Source of the DNA: Sphingopyxis sp.
Lineage (GTDB): Bacteria; Pseudomonadota; Alphaproteobacteria; Sphingomonadales; Sphingomonadaceae
Length of the DNA: 64,000 nt
Assembly (NCBI GenBank): GCA_013823985.1
Contig: PNNB01000036.1
Location: 52,003 to 116,002 of the forward strand
Direction of reading: 5' to 3'
Shown here: positions 35,496 to 44,020 of the stretch, piece by piece
How positions within the stretch are numbered: position 1 is the stretch's first letter
Layout: every line of letters starts with the position of its first letter
Notes under the pieces: model-generated
The model's input: only the letters and a program-made list of their open reading frames with translations
Database searches by the model: none
Told to the model about the DNA's origin: nothing
Position numbers and translations under genes: made by a program

Positions 35496-37952
35496 TTACT
35501 CCTTGGGTTGGCCCAATTGGGCGGTGGGAATGGGTTCGGGAACCGGGAGCATGTCGGCGGCCCAAGCGAGGCCGCGATGGCGTAGCCAGGCGGCAGCAAA
35601 GCCCGCCGTTCCGTGCGCTTCGGTCAGTTCGGCAATTGCCAGCTGGTCGGTCTTCGATGAGGTAGCGGCGTAAGCGAGCGCAACTTCGCCGAGACCCAGC
35701 TCGAACAGCCGGTTGCCGCGTGCCGACTGGCAATAATAGTCGCGCTTGGGGGTTGCCCGCGCGACGATCTCGATCTGCCGGTCGTTCAAACCAAAGCGGC
35801 GATAGATTGACAATATCTGCGGCTCGACGGCCCGTTCGTTGGGCAGAAAGATGCGGGTCGGGCAGCTTTCGATAATCGCGGGTGCAATCGCGCTGGTCTC
35901 GATGTCGGCGAGGCTTTGTGTCGCAAACACCACGCTCGCATTCTTCTTGCGCAGCGTCTTGAGCCACTCACGCAACTGCGCGGCGAAGGCCGGGCTGTCG
36001 AGCACTAGCCAACCCTCATCGATGATGATCATCGTCGGCGAACCGTCAAGCCGCCCTTCGATCCGGTGGAACAAGTAAGACAGCACGGCGGGTGCCGCCG
36101 CCGAACCAGTCAGCCCTTCGGTTTCGAACGCCTGGAAGCTCGCTTGCCTGAGATGCTCGACTTCGGCGTCGAGCAACCGGCCGAACGGCCCGCCAATGCA
36201 ATAGGGTGCGAGCGCCTGCTTCAAGCCTTGCGACTGCAACAGCACGGCAAGCCCAGTGAGCGTGCGCTCGGCAACGGGTGCGGTCGCAAGCGACGTCAGC
36301 GCCGACCAGAGATGTTCTTTAGTGGCCGGATCTACGCCCACGCCCTCGGACGTCAGGATCGCCTGCAACCATTCAGCGGCCCAATTGCGTTCCGCCGGTT
36401 CGTCGATCCGCGCGAGTGGTTGCAGCGACACTGCGCCCGCACTTTCGTCTGTGAGACTCGAACCCAAATCCTGCCAGTCGCCGCTACAGGCAAGCGCAGC
36501 CGCGCGGATCGAGCCGCCAAAATCGAAGGCGAATACCTGAGCGCGGTCATAGCGCCGGAACTGAAGCGCCATCAGCGCCAGCAGCACGGATTTACCCGCA
36601 CCGGTCGGGCCGACGATCAGGGTATGGCCAACGTCGCCAACATGGAGTGAAAACCGGAACGGGGTCGAGCCTTCTGTCTGCGCATAGAAGAGTGGGGCTG
36701 CTTGCAAGTGTTCGTCCCGTTCCGGCCCCGCCCACACGGCGGAGAGGGGAATCATGTGGGCAAGGTTGAGCGTCGAGATCGGGGGTTGCCGGACATTGGC
36801 GTAGACATGCCCGGGGAGTGAGCCGAGCCAGGCTTCGACCGCGTTCATGCCCTCGACGATCACGGTGAAGTCGCGGCCTTGGATGACTTTCTCGACCAAG
36901 CGCAGCTTTTCCGCCGCGAGTGCGGGATCTTCGTCCCACACGGTGACCGTGGCGGTGACATAGGCCTGTCCGACAAAATCCGATCCAAGCTCCTGCAGCG
37001 CTGCATCGGCATCGGCGGCCTTGTTCGAGGCGTCGCTGTCGAGCAGCGTTGACGCCTCGTTGGTCATCACTTCCTTGAGGATCGCGGCGACCGACTTCCT
37101 TTTGGCGAACCATTGCCGCCGGATCTTGGCGGTCAGTTTGGTCGCATCGGTTTTGTCGAGCATCACCGCGCGGGTTGACCAGCGATAGGCGAAGGCGAGC
37201 CGGTTGAGTTCGTCGAGCAGGCCCGGGAAGGTGCTGCTGGGAAATCCCACTACGGTCAGCGTCCGCAGATGCGCGCGACCGAGGCGCGGTTCCAGCCCGC
37301 CAGTGAGCGGTTCGTCGGCCAGCAGCGCGTCGAGGTGCATCGGAGTTTCGGGAACCCTAACCCGGTGGTTGCGGGTTGAAACGCAACTGTGCAGGTAAGT
37401 CAGTGTCTCGCTGTCATCGAGCCAGCCAATTTCAGGCACGAAGCCTTCGACCAGTCGCAGCAGCCGGTCAGTCCGGTCAATGAAAAGGTCGAGCAGCTCT
37501 TTGGGGTTGATGCCCTTCTCGGCCTTGCCCTCGTAAAGCCAGCTTTCAGCGCGCGCGGCGTCCTCGGCGGGAGGCATCCACAGCAGGGTCAGGAAATAGC
37601 CGCTCTCAAAATGCGCACCTTCCTCCTCAAACTGAGCCGCGCGCTCGCGCTCGACCAAAGCCGAAGCCGGATCGGGAAAGTCGCTGTCGGGATAGTCCTG
37701 CGCCGGGCGGCGCACCGCCTCGACGAAGATCGCCCAGCCCGAACCCAGTCGCCGCAGCGCGCTGTTGAGCCGCGCAGTCGTCGCGATCAATTCGGCAGGC
37801 GTCGCGCTGTCGAGATCGGGACCTCGGAAGCGAGCCGAGCGCTGGAAGCTGCCGTCCTTGTTGAGCACGACGCCGGGTGCGACCAGCGCCGCCCAGGGCA
37901 GGAAGTCCGCAAGCCGGTCGGCCTTGTTACGGTATTCGCGAAGCGAGAGCAT
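35496..37952 (-). CDS. trbE: Conjugal transfer ATPase TrbE (VirB4-like), complete
   Basis: 818 residues, the full length expected for TrbE. N-terminal CagE/VirB4 domain, then the ATPase core: Walker A GPTGAGKSVLLALM near residue 450, the FAFDFGGSIRAAALA region, Walker B-like TMIIIDEGWLVLD and the arginine-bearing C-terminal segment REWLKTLRKKNASVVFATQ. It powers pilus assembly and substrate transfer at the inner membrane. The C-terminal 148 residues are what survives in the other trb module. trbD ends five bases upstream. Confidence 0.95.
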   Translation of the reverse strand: MLSLREYRNKADRLADFLPWAALVAPGVVLNKDGSFQRSARFRGPDLDSATPAELIATTARLNSALRRLGSGWAIFVEAVRRPAQDYPDSDFPDPASALVERERAAQFEEEGAHFESGYFLTLLWMPPAEDAARAESWLYEGKAEKGINPKELLDLFIDRTDRLLRLVEGFVPEIGWLDDSETLTYLHSCVSTRNHRVRVPETPMHLDALLADEPLTGGLEPRLGRAHLRTLTVVGFPSSTFPGLLDELNRLAFAYRWSTRAVMLDKTDATKLTAKIRRQWFAKRKSVAAILKEVMTNEASTLLDSDASNKAADADAALQELGSDFVGQAYVTATVTVWDEDPALAAEKLRLVEKVIQGRDFTVIVEGMNAVEAWLGSLPGHVYANVRQPPISTLNLAHMIPLSAVWAGPERDEHLQAAPLFYAQTEGSTPFRFSLHVGDVGHTLIVGPTGAGKSVLLALMALQFRRYDRAQVFAFDFGGSIRAAALACSGDWQDLGSSLTDESAGAVSLQPLARIDEPAERNWAAEWLQAILTSEGVGVDPATKEHLWSALTSLATAPVAERTLTGLAVLLQSQGLKQALAPYCIGGPFGRLLDAEVEHLRQASFQAFETEGLTGSAAAPAVLSYLFHRIEGRLDGSPTMIIIDEGWLVLDSPAFAAQLREWLKTLRKKNASVVFATQSLADIETSAIAPAIIESCPTRIFLPNERAVEPQILSIYRRFGLNDRQIEIVARATPKRDYYCQSARGNRLFELGLGEVALAYAATSSKTDQLAIAELTEAHGTAGFAAAWLRHRGLAWAADMLPVPEPIPTAQLGQPKE

Positions 37953-37956
37953 CGGC

Positions 37957-38232
37957 TCAAACCCTCAGATAGGTGGGAAAGCGTAAGTGCCGCCGCGCGA
38001 CATCGACGAACTGGGGATCGCGCCGCGCCGCCCAGACCGAGACCATGTGGCCGAGCGCGAAGATCACGACGCCAGCGATCCACAGGCGCAGGCCAAGCCC
38101 GATCGCGGCGGCCAGCGTCGCATTGGCGATCGCAAGGCCGCGCGGGGCGCCGCCGAGCAGGATATGCTCGGTCAGCGCCCGGTGAACCGGAACGACATAG
38201 CCGTCACGCAGGCCGGGCAGAGTGCCGTCCAT
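37957..38232 (-). CDS. trbD: Conjugal transfer protein TrbD (VirB3-like)
   Basis: 91 residues. It starts with the VirB3-type PGLRDGYVVPVHRALTEHILLGG, has one or two membrane segments (AIANATLAAAIGLGL, LWIAGVVIFALGHMV) and ends in YLRV. It works with TrbE in the inner membrane. One-base overlap with trbC. Confidence 0.9.
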   Translation of the reverse strand: MDGTLPGLRDGYVVPVHRALTEHILLGGAPRGLAIANATLAAAIGLGLRLWIAGVVIFALGHMVSVWAARRDPQFVDVARRHLRFPTYLRV

Positions 38233-38564
38233 CAGACCAGCGCCCCGCCGCCGAACGAGAAGAACGACAGAAAGAAGGATGAGGCGGCAAAGGCGATCGA
38301 CAAACCGAACACGATCTGGATCATCCGCCGCGCGCCGCCCGACGTGTCGCCAAAGGCCAGTGCCAACCCGGTGGCGATGATGATCATCACCGCGACAATC
38401 TTGGCGACCGGACCCTGAATGGATTCAAGAATGGATTGCAGCGGTGCTTCCCACGGCATCGACGATCCCGCTGCTTGGGCCGGTGTCGAAACGGTGAGCG
38501 TAACGAAGGCAGCGAGCGCGAGGTTCGAAGCTTTGGCGTTAAGGCGCGGCAAAACACGGGTCAT
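38232..38564 (-). CDS. trbC: Conjugal transfer pilin TrbC (VirB2-like)
   Basis: 110 residues. The signal peptide ends VSTPAQA. The mature part has two hydrophobic helices (VAKIVAVMIIIATGLALAFG and MIQIVFGLSIAFAASSFFLS) separated by a short basic loop, the VirB2/TrbC pilin plan. It overlaps trbB by four bases. Confidence 0.9.
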   Translation of the reverse strand: MTRVLPRLNAKASNLALAAFVTLTVSTPAQAAGSSMPWEAPLQSILESIQGPVAKIVAVMIIIATGLALAFGDTSGGARRMIQIVFGLSIAFAASSFFLSFFSFGGGALV

Positions 38565-39544
38565 GGGCAGGTTCCTTGTGTTGGAGGGGAAAGGGGTGAG
38601 AGGCGGTATTCGCCGCCGGCATCGAGGCCATCGACGCGGGCAAGTTCCGCGAGCCGTCGCCCGGTGCCGTCGCGCACCAGCACCGCGATGACGTCGATGG
38701 TTTCGGCGATGAGCGCGCGCGGCACGGTGACCACGGCTTCCTGGATCAGCTGTTCCATCCGCCGCAGCGTTCCCAGCGCAGAGCCAGCGTGGATCGTGCC
38801 GACGCCGCCGGGATGGCCGGTGACCCAGGCTTTGAGGAGTTCGAGCGCCTCGGCGCCCCGGACTTCGCCAATGGGGATGCGGTCAGGGCGTAGCCGCAAA
38901 GCCGAACGGACCAGATCGGACAGCGTCGCCACGCCGTCCTTGGTGCGCAGCGCGACCAGATTGGGCGAAGCGCATTGCAGCTCGCGCGTGTCTTCGATGA
39001 GGACAATGCGATCGGAGGTTCCGGCGACTTCGGCGAGCAGCGCGTTGGTGAGCGTGGTCTTACCGGTCGAAGTGCCGCCAGCGACCAGGATATTGCGGCG
39101 TTCCGCGACAGATCGGCGCAGCGTCGCGGCCTGCTCGGCGGACATAATCCCGCCTACGACATAATCGTCGAGCGTGAATACCGCGACGGCGGGCTTGCGG
39201 ATCGCGAAGCTGGGTGCGGCCACCACCGGCGGCAACAGTCCCTCGAACCGCTCGCCAGTCTCGGGCAGTTCTGCCGAGACGCGCGGCATATCGGCATGGA
39301 CATCGACCCCGACATGATGCGCGACCAGCCGGATGACCCGCTCGCCATCGGCAGCCGCCATCCGTTCGCCCGTATCGGACACTCCTTCTCCCAGCCGGTC
39401 GATCCACAGCCGCCCGTCAGGATTGAGCATCACCTCGATCGTCGCCGCGTCGTCCAGCCATGCCGCGACCGACAACCCAAGCGCGGTCCGCAACATGCGA
39501 ACACTGCGCGATCTGGCTTCTGACCTGAGTGGGACAACGCTCAT
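38561..39544 (-). CDS. trbB: Conjugal transfer ATPase TrbB (VirB11-like)
   Basis: 327 residues. The ATG at 39544 is preceded by GGAG and is preferred over the upstream start at 39601. Secretion-ATPase features: Walker [17 protein letters not shown], Asp box [12 protein letters not shown], Walker B-like [19 protein letters not shown] and the His box [15 protein letters not shown] cytoplasmic hexamer that drives pilus biogenesis. First gene of the trb operon. In related ICEs it directly follows the copG/traG genes; here 7 kb of cargo separates them, so trbB must have its own promoter in 39545-39815. Confidence 0.93.
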   Translation of the reverse strand: MSVVPLRSEARSRSVRMLRTALGLSVAAWLDDAATIEVMLNPDGRLWIDRLGEGVSDTGERMAAADGERVIRLVAHHVGVDVHADMPRVSAELPETGERFEGLLPPVVAAPSFAIRKPAVAVFTLDDYVVGGIMSAEQAATLRRSVAERRNILVAGGTSTGKTTLTNALLAEVAGTSDRIVLIEDTRELQCASPNLVALRTKDGVATLSDLVRSALRLRPDRIPIGEVRGAEALELLKAWVTGHPGGVGTIHAGSALGTLRRMEQLIQEAVVTVPRALIAETIDVIAVLVRDGTGRRLAELARVDGLDAGGEYRLSPLSPPTQGTCP

Positions 39545-39815
39545 CGGGGCTCCTCGTTTTGGAGCCGGGCGAAATGCCACCCGGCCAACGAGGAAGAGCA
39601 AGAGAGCCAGAAAACGGCTCAGGGCAACATCAAAACGTCAGCGTAGCAGGCTGGGGTAGAGAGACAGGGAGGGGCCGAGGTTGGTTTGGTCGGTTTGATG
39701 GCCCCGGCGCGAATCGCTAACATTGCGGACCTTCGAGTTCTAATTGAGACACCATGAAAGCAGCCGTCAGTTCAGACGGAGGGGGTGACCAGCGAATTGA
39801 CTGAAGACCTGATTG

Positions 39816-40934
39816 CTACTCCAAATCAATTCCTACCAAGTATTCACGGATCAGATTTACGCCCATTTCGCGCAGCGCTTCCGTGCCTTTGGCCAAGTCT
39901 TCGGCCTGTTCGGGAAAGCTCGTTTTCGCGGGAGCTGCTATGCGCCCACGCAGTCCTAGCGCGCGCTCCACTTGGCTAACGGCGCCTACTGCCGTCATGT
40001 AAGTCTGTCCAAGCGGGGCGACGATCAGTGTACGCAAACCCGCCCGCTTGCCGTTATGGTCAATCCCCCGCGTTTCGACAGCCACTTCATGCGGGGCGCC
40101 GTCGCCAGGGTTATATAACATCGACCGGCGCAGGCCATCGAACATGGAGAGGCTCAGCACCTTCCATATGCCGGAGCTCAGCAAGAAGCGCATCGTCTTG
40201 ATGGTTGCTCTGTCGTCATAGGTGATCCGGGTCGACACGCCCGCCGCACCGACGCTGTGGAGCAGCGTATATTGATCAGGCGTATCGAACCGATAGGTTT
40301 GAAACCGGCGGCCGCCTGCAAATGCCACCTCTCGCGGATCAGAAAGCGCGGCCTTGATTTCCACCTTGCCATTGATCTGAACTGGAAAGGGAATAGCGAG
40401 ACGATCGGCATACTCAATCGAATTAGGCCCCGCTTTGTCCTTCAGCGCGAACAAGATGTCGATATCGATCGAATCGACACGCGACAGCTGGCGCGCGTCC
40501 GCGGCTGCCACGGTGGCAACCACACCTGCCATCCACCCTGAAGACAGAATGACAGGGGCGGTCATGTTGGCAGGGGCAAGGCGCAGAATCGATTCATGCA
40601 TGCGTTCGGTCCAGCGGGTGATATCAACATAAGCGATCCCGCGCCGCACCGCCGATTGCAGCAATCGATCATGGCCGTCATTGGCAACCCCAAGGACAAC
40701 ATCAGGCTGTACAGCCAGCGCGGTAAGCGGATCGGGATCGTTAATATCGATCCGCACAGCAGTAGCATTGGGGATTTGCTTTGCGGCCTCGGCTCCGGCC
40801 TCTGCCGAACGGCCGGCGAGTATGAGCTGCAGATCGGGATTGCGCGTGCTCAACAGCTCGGCAATCTGCCGGCCAACGATGCCATACCCGCCGACGATTA
40901 AAACGGACGCTGAAGCCTTGCCTTGGGTGTTCAT
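39816..40934 (-). CDS. Saccharopine dehydrogenase-like NAD(P)-binding protein
   Basis: 372 residues. The N-terminal Rossmann motif VLIVGGYGIVGRQIAELL and a downstream LILAGRS belong to the saccharopine dehydrogenase NADP-binding family (also found in trans-acting enoyl reductases). No lysine-pathway neighbours are present, so saccharopine is an unlikely substrate. Last gene of a five-gene operon with a GMC oxidoreductase. It may reduce or oxidise an intermediate made by that enzyme (inference). Confidence 0.75.
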   Translation of the reverse strand: MNTQGKASASVLIVGGYGIVGRQIAELLSTRNPDLQLILAGRSAEAGAEAAKQIPNATAVRIDINDPDPLTALAVQPDVVLGVANDGHDRLLQSAVRRGIAYVDITRWTERMHESILRLAPANMTAPVILSSGWMAGVVATVAAADARQLSRVDSIDIDILFALKDKAGPNSIEYADRLAIPFPVQINGKVEIKAALSDPREVAFAGGRRFQTYRFDTPDQYTLLHSVGAAGVSTRITYDDRATIKTMRFLLSSGIWKVLSLSMFDGLRRSMLYNPGDGAPHEVAVETRGIDHNGKRAGLRTLIVAPLGQTYMTAVGAVSQVERALGLRGRIAAPAKTSFPEQAEDLAKGTEALREMGVNLIREYLVGIDLE

Positions 40935-40948
40935 TTTTATCTCTCAAA

Positions 40949-41308
40949 CTATTTGGTTTCTTTGCAGCCAAGCAGCGGCCAAATCGTATATAGTTGGAGG
41001 GCTAGCGCGAGCGGCCCCCAGACATTCTGCAATGGCGGCAACGGCATCTGCAGTGGAAGCGTAGTTGCCATGTCCCACAACCACATGCCGACCAAGAACA
41101 GCCCCAGCCTGCCGGCCCAGAATGCGTATCTGCTGGTGTAGAGTGTGAAGACGATGAGCCAGCCCAGTGCCTCAATCCCATTGGCAATAGCGTGGTCGAA
41201 ATGCACCGCGACAGGCAGGTCGCTGCCAACAAAGTCGCCGTTAAGTACCGACATGGTCGACAGGCCAAAAATGCCGGCATTCAATAAGGAGAGCCAGCGT
41301 CTAATCAT
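40949..41308 (-). CDS. Small four-helix membrane protein B, unknown function
   Basis: 119 residues from the ATG that overlaps the stop codon of the preceding gene (ATGA). About four hydrophobic helices. It is a clear paralogue of the protein encoded just upstream: AIANGIEALGWLIVFTL aligns with AVANGLSAAGWATVLTL, and both carry MPLPP followed by a final LQL helix. No family recognised. Co-transcribed with the GMC oxidoreductase; possibly a membrane partner or permease subunit. Confidence 0.65.
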   Translation of the reverse strand: MIRRWLSLLNAGIFGLSTMSVLNGDFVGSDLPVAVHFDHAIANGIEALGWLIVFTLYTSRYAFWAGRLGLFLVGMWLWDMATTLPLQMPLPPLQNVWGPLALALQLYTIWPLLGCKETK

Positions 41309-41688
41309 GCCACTGCCTCCTTCTGGTCCCCTGATTTCTCCAGTGTAAAGCCTAGCCACAGCTGCAGCATGACCACAGCCGAGCCCCACAATAAGAAATG
41401 CGGCGGCAGCGGCATGTCGAGCCGCCATGTGGTCAGAACGTCGAACCACATCATCCCGGCAAGGCCATAAGCAATGCGCCCCGCCGCTACTCCGTTTCCG
41501 AGCAGCGACAGCGTCAGTACCGTTGCCCATCCGGCCGCGGACAGGCCGTTGGCGACAGCCTCCATGCGAATCATGGGTGCGGCAAGGCCAATCTTGTCAA
41601 AGGAACCCAGCGCGATGTTGCGGACGGTGTCAGCATAGCTCGCCACCTGCAATGCGGCGAAGAGCTGAGCAATGCGATATCCAATCAT
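41305..41688 (-). CDS. Small four-helix membrane protein A, unknown function
   Basis: 127 residues with about four hydrophobic helices, twelve bases after the GMC gene. Paralogous to the protein encoded next to it, sharing the GWATVLTL/GWLIVFTL helix and the MPLPP turn. The charged C-terminus (LEKSGDQKEAVA) is probably cytoplasmic. The pair could form a heterodimer. No haem-ligand pattern is evident, so a cytochrome role is not supported. Confidence 0.65.
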   Translation of the reverse strand: MIGYRIAQLFAALQVASYADTVRNIALGSFDKIGLAAPMIRMEAVANGLSAAGWATVLTLSLLGNGVAAGRIAYGLAGMMWFDVLTTWRLDMPLPPHFLLWGSAVVMLQLWLGFTLEKSGDQKEAVA

Positions 41689-41700
41689 TGTTGCGGCTTC

Positions 41701-43245
41701 CTATCCTAGTCGCGTTTGGATTGCGTTTGCAGCGATCACCGACCAAGCCATGATTGTCAGCGACGGATCGACGCTTGGCGGCACGGGAAAGGCGCTGGGA
41801 TCGGCGACATAGAGGCCGGGAACCTCATGCGCCTGATGATCGGAGCCGACGACGCTGCTATTGGGATCCTTGCCCATGCGCAGCGCGCCGGCGGGATGCG
41901 GCCCTCCCCACAATGTGTTGCCGCCGGTCATGTCCAATGTATCGAAGACTGAAATCTGATCGGGATCGCGCAGCCGTGTGCCGACGATATCAGGTACAAT
42001 CACTTCGCGTGCGCCGGAGGCAAAGAGCAGCATCGCTTGCTTCTTCAGCGCGTCGCGCGTCTTCAGCAGATCGACGCCGCGAACAACATAGTCATAGGCG
42101 ATCTTGCCCTGATCGTTGAGTATAATCTGCCCGGGCATCTCATCATCGACCCAGGAAACCGCGCTGCCGATATAGGGCAACCGCTCCATCAGCTTGGCAT
42201 GCTCTATGCCAAATCCGGGAAGCGTCGCGGCGAGAAACTCTGGCTGAATCTGGTTGGGATGCAGCAGATAGCCACCTTCGACATATTTCTTGCCCTGATA
42301 GCGCGCCAGCCGGAAGTCCTGTGTTCCGGTCGCGGTCGGGATATTCTCCCACAGCACCACCGGCTCATCATAGACGGCGTAGAGATAGGGGCAGGGATTG
42401 ACGTAGAGATTCTTGCCCACCTGCCCGCTGCCATTGGGCAGTTTCGAGCGCAGCCAGATTGCCGCCGAAGCAAAGCCACCGGCGGCCAGCACCACAATCC
42501 GCGCCTTGACGCTCAGCTTATGGCCCTTTGGCAGCCCTGTTGCCCGATCGAGAAATTCCGCTTCGACACCATTGGCTTTGCCGTCTGAACCCAATGTGAT
42601 CTTGGTGACATCACAGTCGGAATAAAGCTTGGTGCCGGCCTTGATTGCGGCAGGGACGCTGGTGACCAGCGCCGATTGCTTGGCATCATAAGAGCAGCCT
42701 TGATAGCAATGTCCGCTCTTCGCGCAGCCGCGCCGCGCCTGGGGAACGCCCTCGACCGACCAGCCCAGCTTCTTCGCGCCGATATCGAACAGCTGGTTCA
42801 TCCGGTTATAATAATCGGGCCCGGCGAGATGGACGTTCAGCTCCTTCTCGATCCGGTCGAAAATCGGCTCAAGCACCTCATGTTCATGGCCTTCGACGCC
42901 CAGCTCCACATAGCGATCAGCCCGATCCTTGGGCAGGCGCCAGCTGTCCGCCCAATAATGGACACTCGCCCCGCCTACGCAATTGCCGTACATCAAGGCA
43001 ATCTCGCCGGTGGTGGAGGTGCCGAGGCCGCGTCGGCCATCAATCCGGGCGAGCATATTGTCGCTGCGCTGGTCAAGATCGCCGCGCGCTGCGGAATAAT
43101 AGCCGCCCCGTTCAAGCACCACCACCTTGTGCCCGGCTTGAGCGAGTTGCTGGGCGACCGTCATCCCGCCAACGCCCGAACCGATGATCACCACATCGGC
43201 GGTTTCGGTCAGGTCGGCCTTTATCTGGTCATGTTCGATGATCAT
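41701..43245 (-). CDS. GMC-type FAD-dependent oxidoreductase
   Basis: 514 residues. The N-terminal FAD motif VVIIGSGVGGMTVAQQLAQAG is followed by VVVLERGG. GNCVGGASVHYWADSW is the GMC flavin loop. A cysteine cluster (GCAKSGHCYQGCSYDAKQSAL) occurs in related membrane alcohol/sugar dehydrogenases. The C-terminal active-site region shows HPAGALRMG and PSVDPSLTIMA. The second active-site position, usually Asn or His in this family, reads Asp here. It overlaps the upstream Tat-exported small-subunit gene by four bases, the usual partner of gluconate-type dehydrogenases. The substrate is unknown: an alcohol, sugar, sterol or terpenoid. Confidence 0.85.
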   Translation of the reverse strand: MIIEHDQIKADLTETADVVIIGSGVGGMTVAQQLAQAGHKVVVLERGGYYSAARGDLDQRSDNMLARIDGRRGLGTSTTGEIALMYGNCVGGASVHYWADSWRLPKDRADRYVELGVEGHEHEVLEPIFDRIEKELNVHLAGPDYYNRMNQLFDIGAKKLGWSVEGVPQARRGCAKSGHCYQGCSYDAKQSALVTSVPAAIKAGTKLYSDCDVTKITLGSDGKANGVEAEFLDRATGLPKGHKLSVKARIVVLAAGGFASAAIWLRSKLPNGSGQVGKNLYVNPCPYLYAVYDEPVVLWENIPTATGTQDFRLARYQGKKYVEGGYLLHPNQIQPEFLAATLPGFGIEHAKLMERLPYIGSAVSWVDDEMPGQIILNDQGKIAYDYVVRGVDLLKTRDALKKQAMLLFASGAREVIVPDIVGTRLRDPDQISVFDTLDMTGGNTLWGGPHPAGALRMGKDPNSSVVGSDHQAHEVPGLYVADPSAFPVPPSVDPSLTIMAWSVIAANAIQTRLG

Positions 43246-43847
43246 GTTGCGGCTCCTTTGCCAATGCCTGCTTTCGCCGCGCCAAGGTTGGAGATGCGGT
43301 TGCCGCCCTCAAACGGCTTTTCATCGACCAGCGGGCCGGAATAGCCGATTGCCGGCCAGCTGCGGTCATCGGTGTAGTAAAAGAACATCACCAAAAAGCG
43401 GATGCCATTATAGGCCGCGCGGCGCAGGCCGGGTCCGGCTTTGGCGCAATTGGCCAGAAAGCTCTGCTTGTCCTTGTTATTGAGCGCAGTGAAGCGCGGC
43501 CCCAGCGCATCCAGCGCCGGCAGGTTTTCCAGCAGGGCGAGCGACGCCTTTATGTCCTCCGCAAGCGAGGTATCGTGGTGGAAACTAAGCTCCCGGTCGA
43601 TCCGCAGCGCAGTCAGCGCGGCACTTGTGCCCGGACCGTCCTTCAGCGGATGGATCAAAGCTGCAGCCAAAGCGTCGAGAACGGCATATTCCTTGATTGA
43701 CAATGTGACCGGTGCGGCACCGGCGGCCATGCGGGCATATTCGGCATCGCTTCCCCGCAGCCACAGATAACCGCCGCCCGCCATGATCGCGGCAGCCGCG
43801 CCGACGCCCAGAAAGCCGCGCCTGGAGACAAATCGACTCGGTGTCAT
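43242..43847 (-). CDS. Tat-exported gluconate 2-dehydrogenase subunit 3-like protein
   Basis: 201 residues with a twin-arginine signal SRRGFLGVGAAAAIMAGG. The mature domain (LSIKEYAVLDALAAALIHP, ALRIDRELSF, GIRFLVMFFYYTDDRSWPAIGYSGP) fits the gluconate 2-dehydrogenase subunit 3 family. Such subunits escort a folded GMC flavoprotein through the Tat pathway, so the GMC enzyme encoded next is probably periplasmic. First gene of the minus-strand operon; an operator-like repeat lies 18-29 bases before its start. Confidence 0.82.
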   Translation of the reverse strand: MTPSRFVSRRGFLGVGAAAAIMAGGGYLWLRGSDAEYARMAAGAAPVTLSIKEYAVLDALAAALIHPLKDGPGTSAALTALRIDRELSFHHDTSLAEDIKASLALLENLPALDALGPRFTALNNKDKQSFLANCAKAGPGLRRAAYNGIRFLVMFFYYTDDRSWPAIGYSGPLVDEKPFEGGNRISNLGAAKAGIGKGAAT

Positions 43848-44020
43848 GATTCGTCACCATATTCTAGGTCATATGAACCCATAACATCCTCTCCTGTGCG
43901 GATATAATTATTGAAAAATATGTGTAAATTTTGATTTCTGCCGATCTATTGACTATTTAATAGGTCATGTGACATAAAAATGTCAATAGCCCAATCGGGC
44001 AATGACAAGGGAGAGAGGCA
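43848..44020. promoter_or_regulatory. Divergent promoter region with two operator-like repeats
   Basis: The 12-mer TAGGTCATRTGA occurs at 43865-43876, just before the minus-strand operon, and at 43961-43972. The second copy lies between a -35-like TTGACT (43949-43954) and a -10-like CATAAA (43973-43978) for the TonB receptor. An 8-base inverted repeat (43946-43953 with 43982-43989) brackets it. The TetR protein encoded at 46232 is the obvious candidate to bind both. AAGGGAGAG before ATG 44021 is the ribosome site. Confidence 0.55.

Noticed and set aside
34364..35665. 433-codon plus-strand frame opposite trbK, trbJ and the trbE end
   Set aside because: Antisense to three recognised trb genes and lacks any recognisable domain; a similar shadow appears opposite the other trb copy.
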